Shown here in pieces: positions 10,001 through 15,014 of a stretch of DNA of 19,404 nt. The stretch is from Verrucomicrobiales bacterium (GTDB taxonomy: Bacteria > Verrucomicrobiota > Verrucomicrobiia > Verrucomicrobiales > DEV007): the NCBI GenBank assembly GCA_002708885.1, contig PAPL01000010.1, positions 8,876 to 28,279 of the forward strand. The letters are read 5' to 3'. The translations under genes were made by a program, and so were the position numbers. Position 1 is the first letter of the stretch. Each line of letters begins with the position of its first letter. The notes under the pieces are model-generated. The model had not been told where the DNA came from and ran no database searches. It saw nothing but the letters and a program-made list of their open reading frames with translations.

Positions 10001-11464
10001 ATCAAAGAGTGACCTTTCAGAGTCGCCCGTGATGATCAGGGTCGGAGACTTTAAAAGTTTTGGATTCTGATCAATGAGATATGTGTTTGTCTTTGTGTCA
10101 GAAGGCATCAGATTTTCACTGAATGCTTTTGCTCGAATCACGTGTCCTTTTTTCTCGGATACTTTTTTAAGTGTTATTTTTTCAGTGTAGATCGAACCAT
10201 TCGTTTTGCTGGGTTCTGATCCATCCGTCGTGTAAAAAATATTTGAATTTGGGGTCTTACTTGTAATTTCAAGTTCGATGTTTCCATCTACGAATCCACC
10301 ACGAGTACTGAAAGAAGGGGATTTAACTTTGCCCGTAAAGGCCGGACCTACATTCCTTGACCCTGGGCTCGGTTCACTGAAATAGACAAATTCATTGGTA
10401 TCACCCAATGCGCCGTAGCTGTAAAAATTATATTGCTTTGGAAATTTATTATTTAAGGTACTTTTTGAATTTCCCTGAGCATCGAATAGGCCAAGGAATT
10501 CTCCGTCACCGCTGAGCTTGAAATTGGTATGAAGATATTTGGCACCTCTTATCTCTTTGTCCATTCCGTCAGCTAAAATTAGAAGGTACCCGCCAGCAGG
10601 CACTGAAGTCATTTTCGGAAACCTCCATTTCCCTGGCTCTTTTTCGTCATCACTCAGAGACCAGTCGCTGATATCAATTAATTTGTTTCCAGAATTAAAG
10701 AGTTCTATCCAGTCAGAACTTCCATTCTCAATATTCTTATCGTCTAGGATAGCGGGTTCATGAATGTCAGATCCCGGTTCCATTAGGCCGGGAAAGTATC
10801 TGACCGTTGAACCTGCTGGGAACAGAACATTGTCCTGAATGTTTGCTTCATCGATGAGGATAGAAAAGTCTAGACGGATACTGGTTAGGGGGTCGTTATT
10901 TGTGACTTGTATAGCAAGAGTGTTTTCTCCTGCCATTAGGAGATTTTTCGATGTGCCGACTCTTAATCTTGTGAAACGAGTAGATGAGGGTCCGGCCCGA
11001 TAAGAGATCTGGTCCCAGTAAATATGTGATTTTGCCTCTCCATTATTAGATCGGCTGATCTCCTTCCCGTTGAGCCAAGCAATGAAACCGTCATTGTAGT
11101 TGATGTTTAGTACGAGGGGTCTTTGAGATTCCGCTTCCTGAGAAGAGACTGAGAACTTTTTTATTACATAGAGTGAAGGGGAAATTCCATACAGCTTTGT
11201 TTTTACGTTCGTTCTTATGGTGCCGAGATCATAACCGATGGGCGTTCTTCCTGCTTTCCAGTCTGAATGGTTGAACTGATTGGTCCACCATGCCGGCCAG
11301 TTTCCGGCAAAGGGTTGATCATTCGCGTCCCATCGCAATAGACGTTCGGTGCCCTTGCATGAAATTTCATTTATTCTGATTTCTCCAGAACTGATACTGA
11401 CGATCCCTAAGAATGAGAGAAATTGCAGGGAATGGATGATTTTATTAAAGAGAAATCTATACAT
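7043..11464 (-). CDS. Giant secreted CotH / lamin-tail / chitobiase-like surface protein
   Basis: A 1473-residue exported protein. The ATG at 11464 is preferred over a GTG at 11485 because AAGGA lies about 11 nt upstream and a signal peptide follows (about 1-27). Domains in order: beta-sandwich with an INYNDGFIAWLNG segment (about 45-205); lamin-tail domain around SSDWIELFN (about 235-370); chitobiase-like/Fn3-associated domain with IFYTTDGSEP (about 383-463); CotH-like kinase domain (about 470-880) with FYNMVER, MIDYYLLN, ATWDWPHNNW and IWDAEGAM; a second YYTTDGSDPR module that starts at about 895 and resumes at about 1128; a second beta-sandwich between these (about 955-1125) with GGAVYLNGKEIF; a second lamin-tail domain (about 1172-1340); a DPDKDGLTNFAEYAIGTDP calcium-binding-type motif (1362-1380); and a C-terminal module with an HNLKDW core (1424-1429). 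CotH proteins elsewhere phosphorylate spore-coat proteins; a surface-protein role here is inferred. It lies 23 nt downstream of the CDS ending at 11488. Confidence 0.9.
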   Translation of the reverse strand: MYRFLFNKIIHSLQFLSFLGIVSISSGEIRINEISCKGTERLLRWDANDQPFAGNWPAWWTNQFNHSDWKAGRTPIGYDLGTIRTNVKTKLYGISPSLYVIKKFSVSSQEAESQRPLVLNINYNDGFIAWLNGKEISRSNNGEAKSHIYWDQISYRAGPSSTRFTRLRVGTSKNLLMAGENTLAIQVTNNDPLTSIRLDFSILIDEANIQDNVLFPAGSTVRYFPGLMEPGSDIHEPAILDDKNIENGSSDWIELFNSGNKLIDISDWSLSDDEKEPGKWRFPKMTSVPAGGYLLILADGMDKEIRGAKYLHTNFKLSGDGEFLGLFDAQGNSKSTLNNKFPKQYNFYSYGALGDTNEFVYFSEPSPGSRNVGPAFTGKVKSPSFSTRGGFVDGNIELEITSKTPNSNIFYTTDGSEPSKTNGSIYTEKITLKKVSEKKGHVIRAKAFSENLMPSDTKTNTYLIDQNPKLLKSPTLIITGDSERSLFDPFGAFAINGGQYVNNQWQPTGSSDYNNVINRGRCYERSIHAEFYFADRSTGFRSDCGLRAAASSYSRPRMLLDQVSSSPWPARGTQKPSFNLYFRDEYGNSEVQLPLNGIDDPIDTYRRFRVRAGKNDIKNPFIIDELVRRMSRDMGQPASTGVINTLYVNAELKGFYNMVERLRSPWFATVHGSDSETDWDTLALQGKASNVAEGDMVAWDEMINRLNGSRTNANWARVLEMADVTNMIDYYLLNIYMATWDWPHNNWVAARERSDRGRYRLYIWDAEGAMYNRGNRPVSQEMIQSFIATGNGELRDLWRGLSRWDEFKILFADRINKHLFNGGVLDDRDFENSHLKNLADQLYGEFSDLLSYMNKESVNENIIRSWANTTNGRRQYLLGPKREDFRNNGLWPKTEPPQFSQLGGSVPKGYNLGITNEKGKIYYTTDGSDPREMGGSVNPNATGQSGSSVDVIILPLNSVWKYSDTNGDLGTQWKEPNYDDSGWKEGPSPLGFGNISDTHTLPRTNIPIETQINPRPRQITTYFRKSFELEDSQSHFELRLKIMSDGGGAVYLNGKEIFRDSNLEPNATFEMTTSNDTSDLNEGDLDNYVVDATALNEGTNLIAVEMHNGSRSSSDMVMEMQLEATRTNPLNDPITINEPVTVMARSLNGNEWSGLTSAKFTVDTVPASNQNLSVMEILYNPQGPNSEEREAGHDDGDLFEFIKLKNISDTSIDLNGVRFTDGIYFDFSDSQVRTLSPKSSVLIVSDRSAFEMRNNGHEIIAGQYEGKLNNGGERVRLISWSGEPIHDFYYRKESPWPVLNDLDGHSIQIINPRSDHNDGSNWTASTRIGGNPRGPMNYSDWKSIHFNVEEISNPNVSGPSADPDKDGLTNFAEYAIGTDPKNRTNTIPMPKLLFSQQGEEKYLLLEFARAQGERNASFQVQNSHNLKDWENKAVQVGSETLDQNGNIITRYRFPAPISNEKSRTGFLRLFITE
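7059..7076 (-). terminator. Possible weak hairpin terminator inside the 3' end of the CotH gene
   Basis: The minus strand reads AACCGG-ATTCCT-CCGGTT, a perfect 6-bp stem with a 6-nt loop, followed by ATTTATTAC and, 13 nt after the stem, the stop codon. The T-run is interrupted and the stem lies in coding sequence, so this could be chance. It is the only hairpin found between the CotH gene and the DUF1549/DUF1553 gene, which start a separate tight pair 132 nt downstream. On the plus strand the same stem is followed after a few bases by six T. Confidence 0.25.
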
Positions 11465-11487
11465 GATAGGGTAAATCCTTATCACTA

Positions 11488-12480
11488 TTATTGTTCTGAT
11501 CGATAGACTCTGTATTGTCGGGTCCTTCTCAATGAATTTGAATTATCAGTGAAGTTAGTGATCTGTTCCTCATCAGTTGAGAGCAGGGACCCGGGAAGAT
11601 TTGATTTCCATGAGATCAGATCATCGGAGTACTGTAGTTGATAATTAAAGCCTGGTTGCATTTTCCAAGAAATTGTATTCTTTCCGTTTGGTTGACGAAT
11701 AATTGATCTGATCTTGAAAGGGTTTTCGGGGATGATGAGTTTTTTGGTGTCTGCGTAAACTGCCCAATCGTCAAATAGCATCCAGTTGTTTCCCCATCCT
11801 GAATTGGAGGTGCGTTGCCACACAATGGCAATTCCTCCAAGATCGAGCCTTGAGTTCCTTCTAGTGAAAGGGGCGTCCTCAAAGATCTGAAATCCACTCA
11901 AATCGACTGACCAGGTATTATTTTTAAAGTCCACCTCCGCAGCGAGGATCTGAACTTCGTTACGGATAAATTCTTCCTCCGTATCATATTTATCTCTACC
12001 ATCCTCTCTCCATAAACCGAAAGAGGTTTCCGTGTTATTGAAAGTGAGTGAAGCCAGGTTCGTTCCATTAGAATTAAAAAAACTAATAAAGAAACTGTCT
12101 CTCCTTGGATCATTGTTACCTTCATCGGAATCATTAATGCCAACGACAGCCTCGAGTCTTACGATATGTTCTCCTGTCCTATCAGGATCGTGCCTGATTT
12201 GTCTGAGGATTGTAACGGTGTCTGTGTTTCCTGGGGAGTTGTACCCGATGAAGGCGCTTTGACCTAGGCCTTCAACGGCTTCAGGCTCGATTCCGTGAGA
12301 GCCACGACCATTAGATGTCCCATTCCAGCCATCATACCCTACCAATTCATCATCACCTGATGGGGCATCTTCAAAATCAGTGAAGTATAACTCTCTCTCT
12401 GCCAGTACAGTGGAATTTATCATTAGCCATGAGACTGAGGAGATAACTATTGCTAGGAATTTTTGTTTGGGGATAGGCAT
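11488..12480 (-). CDS. Secreted protein with LamG-like body and SDDLxxW C-terminal module
   Basis: A 330-residue protein with an evident signal peptide (1-27, cleavage after STVLA). The body (about 30-235) opens with LYFTDFEDAPSGDD and has the alternating aromatic/polar pattern of a concanavalin-like (LamG-type) beta-sandwich: FISFFNSNG, FGLWREDGRD and WMLFDDWAVYADTKK. No catalytic residues are recognisable. The C-terminal part (about 258-330) has the ISWKMQPGFNYQLQYSDDL segment, an S-x-D-L-x-x-W module that recurs at the ends of many verrucomicrobial exported proteins and, in a divergent form, at the end of the adjacent CotH protein. The short spacing (23 nt) to the CotH start argues for co-transcription and a shared extracellular role, perhaps glycan binding; this is inferred. 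I do not recognise a specific family. Confidence 0.82.
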   Translation of the reverse strand: MPIPKQKFLAIVISSVSWLMINSTVLAERELYFTDFEDAPSGDDELVGYDGWNGTSNGRGSHGIEPEAVEGLGQSAFIGYNSPGNTDTVTILRQIRHDPDRTGEHIVRLEAVVGINDSDEGNNDPRRDSFFISFFNSNGTNLASLTFNNTETSFGLWREDGRDKYDTEEEFIRNEVQILAAEVDFKNNTWSVDLSGFQIFEDAPFTRRNSRLDLGGIAIVWQRTSNSGWGNNWMLFDDWAVYADTKKLIIPENPFKIRSIIRQPNGKNTISWKMQPGFNYQLQYSDDLISWKSNLPGSLLSTDEEQITNFTDNSNSLRRTRQYRVYRSEQ

Positions 12481-12502
12481 TAAATTATTGATTGAAAGAC
12501 TA

Positions 12503-12537
12503 AAAAGAGCGGCCCCTATGACGAGGGCCGCTCTTTT
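12503..12537 (-). terminator. Strong Rho-independent terminator or attenuator
   Basis: A perfect 13-bp inverted repeat (AAAAGAGCGGCCC at 12503-12515 and its complement at 12525-12537) encloses a 9-nt loop. Read on the minus strand, the stem is followed by a run of five T, the classic intrinsic terminator layout. It lies 31 nt after the stop of the EF-hand gene and 22 nt before the ATG of the next gene. In the plus direction the stem ends in four T, so it could work both ways. Confidence 0.85.
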
Positions 12538-12568
12538 GAAATTAGTCTGTAATACTTAAATTTAAGAC

Positions 12569-13318
12569 TTATAAGCGGACTTGGACGTCATCATCACCTG
12601 CGTCATCACCTGCGTCATCGTCTTTGTCTGGACGTGGCTTCTTAGGGCCCTTGCCTCCTTTTCCTTTATGATGGCGGCAGTGTCTTAGGTGGAATGTGAA
12701 TTCATCAGCTGCAATGCCACCGTTTTCGTCATCATCTAACCGAGCAAAAATTCTTTCAATGCTCTTTGGGAAGCGTTTAGCAAGACGCTCAATAGCACCA
12801 ATGGCACCGAATTCTTCAGCGCTCAGCGAACCGTCACCGTCAGTGTCAACCTCAGCAAATCTTTCGTTACGCTTTTCCTCGATCTTTGCACGGAGTGCAT
12901 CACGAGCTGCTTCGCGCTCTTCTTTTGAAATTTCGCCATCTTCATCAGTGTCCCATGAGGCTCGCTTTTCTTTGGCGCGATTTTTTCTGGCATCTTTGGC
13001 AGCTTGACGCTCTTCTTCGTCCAATACGCCGTCTTCGTTCAGGTCGTACTTAACGAGAAACTCAGGAAGATTACCGTTACCAAAAACTTTTCCGCCTTCC
13101 TTATCATCGTCTTCTGGCTTTTCAGGGCGCTCAGGTCTTTCTGGCTTTTCCTGCTCTTCACCGTCTGGCTTTTCAGGGCGCTCAGGTCTTTCTGGCTTTT
13201 CCCATTGCTTTGGCGGTTTTGGAATCCAGCCCCAGCTCCAGCCCCAGCCTCTGTGGCCAGCTGAAGATATCGTGACTGTTGCCAGGATGATTGATAATAT
13301 TAAAGTTAAATGTTTCAT
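12569..13318 (-). CDS. Secreted EF-hand protein with Pro/Glu repeats and acidic tail
   Basis: A 249-residue exported calcium-binding protein. The ATG at 13318 gives a clean signal peptide (1-20); a TTG 22 codons upstream is rejected. After the signal comes an unusual Trp-rich patch, GWGWSWGW (24-31). Next is a Pro/Glu/Lys low-complexity segment with two near-identical EKPERPERPEKP units (40-51 and 57-68). Four EF-hand loops follow: DLNEDGVLDEEE (92-103), DTDEDGEISKEE (123-134), DTDGDGSLSAEE (158-169) and DDDENGGIAADE (195-206). The loops keep Asp at 1, mostly Gly at 6 and Glu at 12, so calcium binding is likely. The end is a basic KGKGGKGPKK stretch then an Asp-rich tail (232-244). The gene lies 90 nt downstream of the split LTXXQ gene and is followed by a strong terminator. 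No Shine-Dalgarno sequence is visible. The partner or process served is unknown. Confidence 0.88.
   Translation of the reverse strand: MKHLTLILSIILATVTISSAGHRGWGWSWGWIPKPPKQWEKPERPERPEKPDGEEQEKPERPERPEKPEDDDKEGGKVFGNGNLPEFLVKYDLNEDGVLDEEERQAAKDARKNRAKEKRASWDTDEDGEISKEEREAARDALRAKIEEKRNERFAEVDTDGDGSLSAEEFGAIGAIERLAKRFPKSIERIFARLDDDENGGIAADEFTFHLRHCRHHKGKGGKGPKKPRPDKDDDAGDDAGDDDVQVRL
13113..13202 (-). repeat. Two exact 39-bp direct repeats in the EF-hand gene
   Basis: The 39 bases at 13113-13151 recur exactly at 13164-13202, giving a period of 51 bp or 17 codons. They encode the duplicated Pro/Glu/Lys-rich segment of the secreted EF-hand protein. Identity at nucleotide level, including synonymous positions, points to a recent tandem duplication, and the array could change length by slippage or recombination without shifting the frame. 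Confidence 0.9.
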
Positions 13319-13408
13319 GATGATATTTTTTGGGGGTAAAAAAATTCTATGTTTTACTTTGTATGTATTATTAGACGCTAGCAAACCCTATTTGGTTACA
13401 AAATATTC

Positions 13409-13765
13409 TTAATTATTGCGTAATAGGCGAGAAAAATCGTCGATTTTATTCTTTGCAGCGTTTTCTTCTCGTTCCTCTTGGCTTGGTTCGGTTCGATTTT
13501 CTATTGATTCTTGGTTTTTTTCCGGGCTAGGGGATGTTTTTGTGACATTTTCTTTAGATTCCTCATCAAGTAGGGCCACGACATCATCCCACCAGGCTTC
13601 CCTATCCAATGCTTCTTCCTCAAGAATCATTTTCTGCTCATCATCTAATATAGAGTAAATTTCAGCCTCCACGTCAGGGACCGGTGAGCCGGGCTCTACT
13701 CGGGTCTTTATTCCGCTCAGCAGATTGTTCCCGTCTGGATTTAATGACGGGTGGAAAGCGGGCAC
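13409..13765 (-). CDS. C-terminal half of the split LTXXQ protein, only a GTG start available
   Basis: This part can start independently only at a GTG (13765), which is Val of the AKSVPAFHP segment, and no Shine-Dalgarno sequence precedes it. It would then lack any signal peptide, although its homology implies a periplasmic location, so separate translation is unlikely to be useful. Visible features are the ILDDEQKMILEEE helix, the DREAWWDD motif and a disordered Glu/Asn/Lys-rich tail. It is most likely the stranded end of the upstream gene. Confidence 0.35.
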   Translation of the reverse strand: MPAFHPSLNPDGNNLLSGIKTRVEPGSPVPDVEAEIYSILDDEQKMILEEEALDREAWWDDVVALLDEESKENVTKTSPSPEKNQESIENRTEPSQEEREENAAKNKIDDFSRLLRNN

Positions 13766-13790
13766 GGATTTGGCTAGTATAGGGAAAATA

Positions 13791-13817
13791 AAATCTTACT
13801 GTTCTTCAGTAAGATTT
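13791..13817 (-). other. Perfect 11-bp stem-loop spanning the internal stop codon
   Basis: The minus strand reads AAATCTTACTG, a 5-nt loop AAGAA, then CAGTAAGATTT, a perfect 11-bp inverted repeat. The in-frame TAA sits in the 3' arm. The next bases, TATTTT, are T-rich, so the structure could also act as a low-GC terminator. If the codon had been CAA, one internal A-C mismatch would interrupt the stem. Confidence 0.8.
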
Positions 13818-14179
13818 AGTTTTTGAGTTAATTCGCCGAGTCGCTTATTGGATTGTTTTTCAACTACGAGGGCACGGGCCGTGAGTTCTTTTCGAGTCAG
13901 TTTTGGTTCTTTAGATTTAGTAGTTTTGGGATTGTTATTTTCCTCATCGTTTGATGTTTTTGGTCCCTCTTTAGCAATTATCGGCTTTGTATTAGAATTC
14001 TGGCTCGCCGCTGATTTCTCAGGCGTGGCATTTTCCGGCTTGGTTACCCCTGACTCAGACTTATTAGGTTGTGAGGTCTTTCCGTTAGGGTCAACTGGAA
14101 TGGATTGAGGAAAATAACTATAAATAAGGATTGCCAGCAATGCCGCGGTACCACTGAAGACATATAGAGATAATTTCAT
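13796..14179 (-). CDS. N-terminal half of the split LTXXQ protein (membrane anchor and linker)
   Basis: As it stands this codes for 127 residues: membrane anchor, hydrophilic linker and only the first helix of the LTXXQ domain, ending LNLTEEQ. The ATG at 14179 has AGG five bases upstream and a candidate promoter in the gap after the sigma gene. If translated alone it would be an anchored but incomplete sensor domain. Confidence 0.6.
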   Translation of the reverse strand: MKLSLYVFSGTAALLAILIYSYFPQSIPVDPNGKTSQPNKSESGVTKPENATPEKSAASQNSNTKPIIAKEGPKTSNDEENNNPKTTKSKEPKLTRKELTARALVVEKQSNKRLGELTQKLNLTEEQ

Positions 14180-14189
14180 TAGACCTGTA

Positions 14190-14216
14190 AATATAGTTTA
14201 ATTAGAAAACGGTCAA
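14190..14216 (-). promoter_or_regulatory. Candidate promoter before the split LTXXQ gene
   Basis: On the minus strand TTGACC (14216-14211, five of six) is followed after 15 nt by TATATT (14195-14190, five of six). The spacer is short of optimal; a 17-nt alternative gives TATTTA. The -10 ends 10 nt before the ATG at 14179, so the leader would be only a few bases. Transcription from the sigma gene upstream is the alternative. Confidence 0.3.
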
Positions 14217-14248
14217 TTTCACCTTCAAAACAAATTTGTGCTTTTATT

Positions 14249-14848
14249 TTAGTAAGTAATTCCCACTGAACTTAATGGTTTCAAAGGATTTTTTTCAAGG
14301 TTGATCATTGCAGACTGTAGTTTTTTCCTAGCACGCATCTTAGTGACTTTCACTTTTGATTCCGACCAACCAGTTAATTGGCAGACTTCTTTGACTGTTT
14401 TTTCCTTCAATTCCATTAATTGGATTACGGTTCGCTCCTTTTCATTAAGAGTTGAAAGAAGTTCTTGAATCAATTCTTCGATTAGTTCGTTTTCTGTTGA
14501 TCTGATTCTTCTTGAATAGCTTAACTTTGGTTTTATGGCAGTTTGAACTGCTCTTTCTCCATAAATGAGTTCTGGCCTTATTCTTTTCTTTCTCAGACGA
14601 TCATAGCAGGTATTGACTGCAATTTTAGCGGCCCAGTGGCCTAATGGCTTTTGACCAGCATATTGATGAATTTTGGAAAATATTTTCATGAAGATTTCCT
14701 GCAGAAGATCCTGTTTTTCATCTCCAAGGGTAAGATTTTTCCGTGCGATAGGCTCTAGTACCGGATAAAGCATATCAATTAGCTCCTCGCAGGCATGTTG
14801 ATTGCCTTTTTTAGCGAGGGAAACGATACGATTTACTGGATTTTCCAT
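14249..14848 (-). CDS. ECF-type RNA polymerase sigma factor
   Basis: A 199-residue sigma-70-family factor with only regions 2 and 4. Region 2 spans about 20-90: the acidic DEKQDLLQEIFMKIFSKI segment (43-60) matches region 2.1-2.2, and HWAAKIAVNTCYDRLRKKR (71-89) matches the -10-recognising 2.3-2.4 helix. Region 4 spans about 124-180: ELLSTLNEKERTVIQLMEL, then the helix-turn-helix TVKEVCQLTGWSESKVKVTK (151-170) and MRARKKLQ. The linker of about 30 residues is typical. An 18-residue extension follows region 4. It heads the minus-strand block, 69 nt upstream of a membrane-anchored LTXXQ-like gene that may be its sensor partner; no classical zinc-binding anti-sigma protein is next to it. Target promoters are unknown. 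The ATG at 14848 lacks a clear Shine-Dalgarno sequence. Confidence 0.93.
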   Translation of the reverse strand: MENPVNRIVSLAKKGNQHACEELIDMLYPVLEPIARKNLTLGDEKQDLLQEIFMKIFSKIHQYAGQKPLGHWAAKIAVNTCYDRLRKKRIRPELIYGERAVQTAIKPKLSYSRRIRSTENELIEELIQELLSTLNEKERTVIQLMELKEKTVKEVCQLTGWSESKVKVTKMRARKKLQSAMINLEKNPLKPLSSVGITY

Positions 14849-14978
14849 GTTTAAAATTAACGTATTTACATAATAAACACAGAAAGATTACTCGAACATG
14901 AAGATGATCTATTTTTTTCAACCATAATTGGGCCAAAAACTCAATTAATGCTGAGTCATCTAGCAACAACTCAAATTA

Positions 14979-15006
14979 TTGACGATCATGTCGCAGAGGT
15001 TACAAT
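14979..15006 (+). promoter_or_regulatory. Sigma-70-type promoter, likely giving a leaderless transcript
   Basis: TTGACG (14979-14984, five of six) and TACAAT (15001-15006, five of six) are separated by 16 nt. The -10 ends 8 nt before the ATG at 15015, so transcription is predicted to begin at or within about two bases of that ATG. This also helps choose the start: the upstream in-frame TTG (14979) and ATG (14988) lie inside the promoter. Confidence 0.5.
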
Positions 15007-15014
15007 TTGAAACG

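Larger units (their letters stand above)
13409..14179 (-). pseudogene. Membrane-anchored LTXXQ (Spy/CpxP-like) protein interrupted by one in-frame TAA
   Basis: One continuous reading frame of 257 codons is broken only by TAA at 13798-13796 (codon 128). Without it the protein would be about 256 residues: a TM segment (about 5-23, SLYVFSGTAALLAILIYSYF), a Pro/Asn/Lys-rich linker to about 85, then a helical domain with an LTEEQ motif immediately before the stop, FIFPILAKSVPAFHPSL directly after it, a second LDDEQ-type motif, and EALDREAWWDDVVALLD. In related bacteria LTXXQ proteins continue past LTEEQ with a further Gln and a I-F-P-I-L-A helix, so CAA to TAA is the simplest explanation. The gene lies 69 nt downstream of an ECF sigma gene, suggesting a periplasmic partner of that sigma (CnrX, which senses metal for CnrH, has a related fold). 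Alternatives are a sequencing error, two separate polypeptides, or readthrough. The frame on both sides is otherwise intact, so any inactivation is recent. Confidence 0.65.

Noticed and set aside
12555..12566. 12-bp palindrome CTTAAATTTAAG after the EF-hand gene
   Set aside because: It is AT-only in its core and next to a much stronger hairpin; no promoter or other feature gives it a role.
13004..13264. Plus-strand frame encoding a hydrophobic FWLFRALRSFWLF repeat that looks like membrane segments
   Set aside because: It is the antisense reading of the Pro/Glu/Arg repeat codons of the EF-hand gene, so the hydrophobicity is a by-product of codon complementarity.
13796..13798. Recoding of the internal stop as selenocysteine or pyrrolysine
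   Set aside because: The codon is TAA; selenocysteine uses TGA and pyrrolysine uses TAG, and the family expects Gln at this position.
14230..14239. 10-bp palindrome ACAAATTTGT after the sigma gene
   Set aside because: It is short and AT-rich, has no loop, and its distance from the candidate -35 is not informative; such sites occur by chance.
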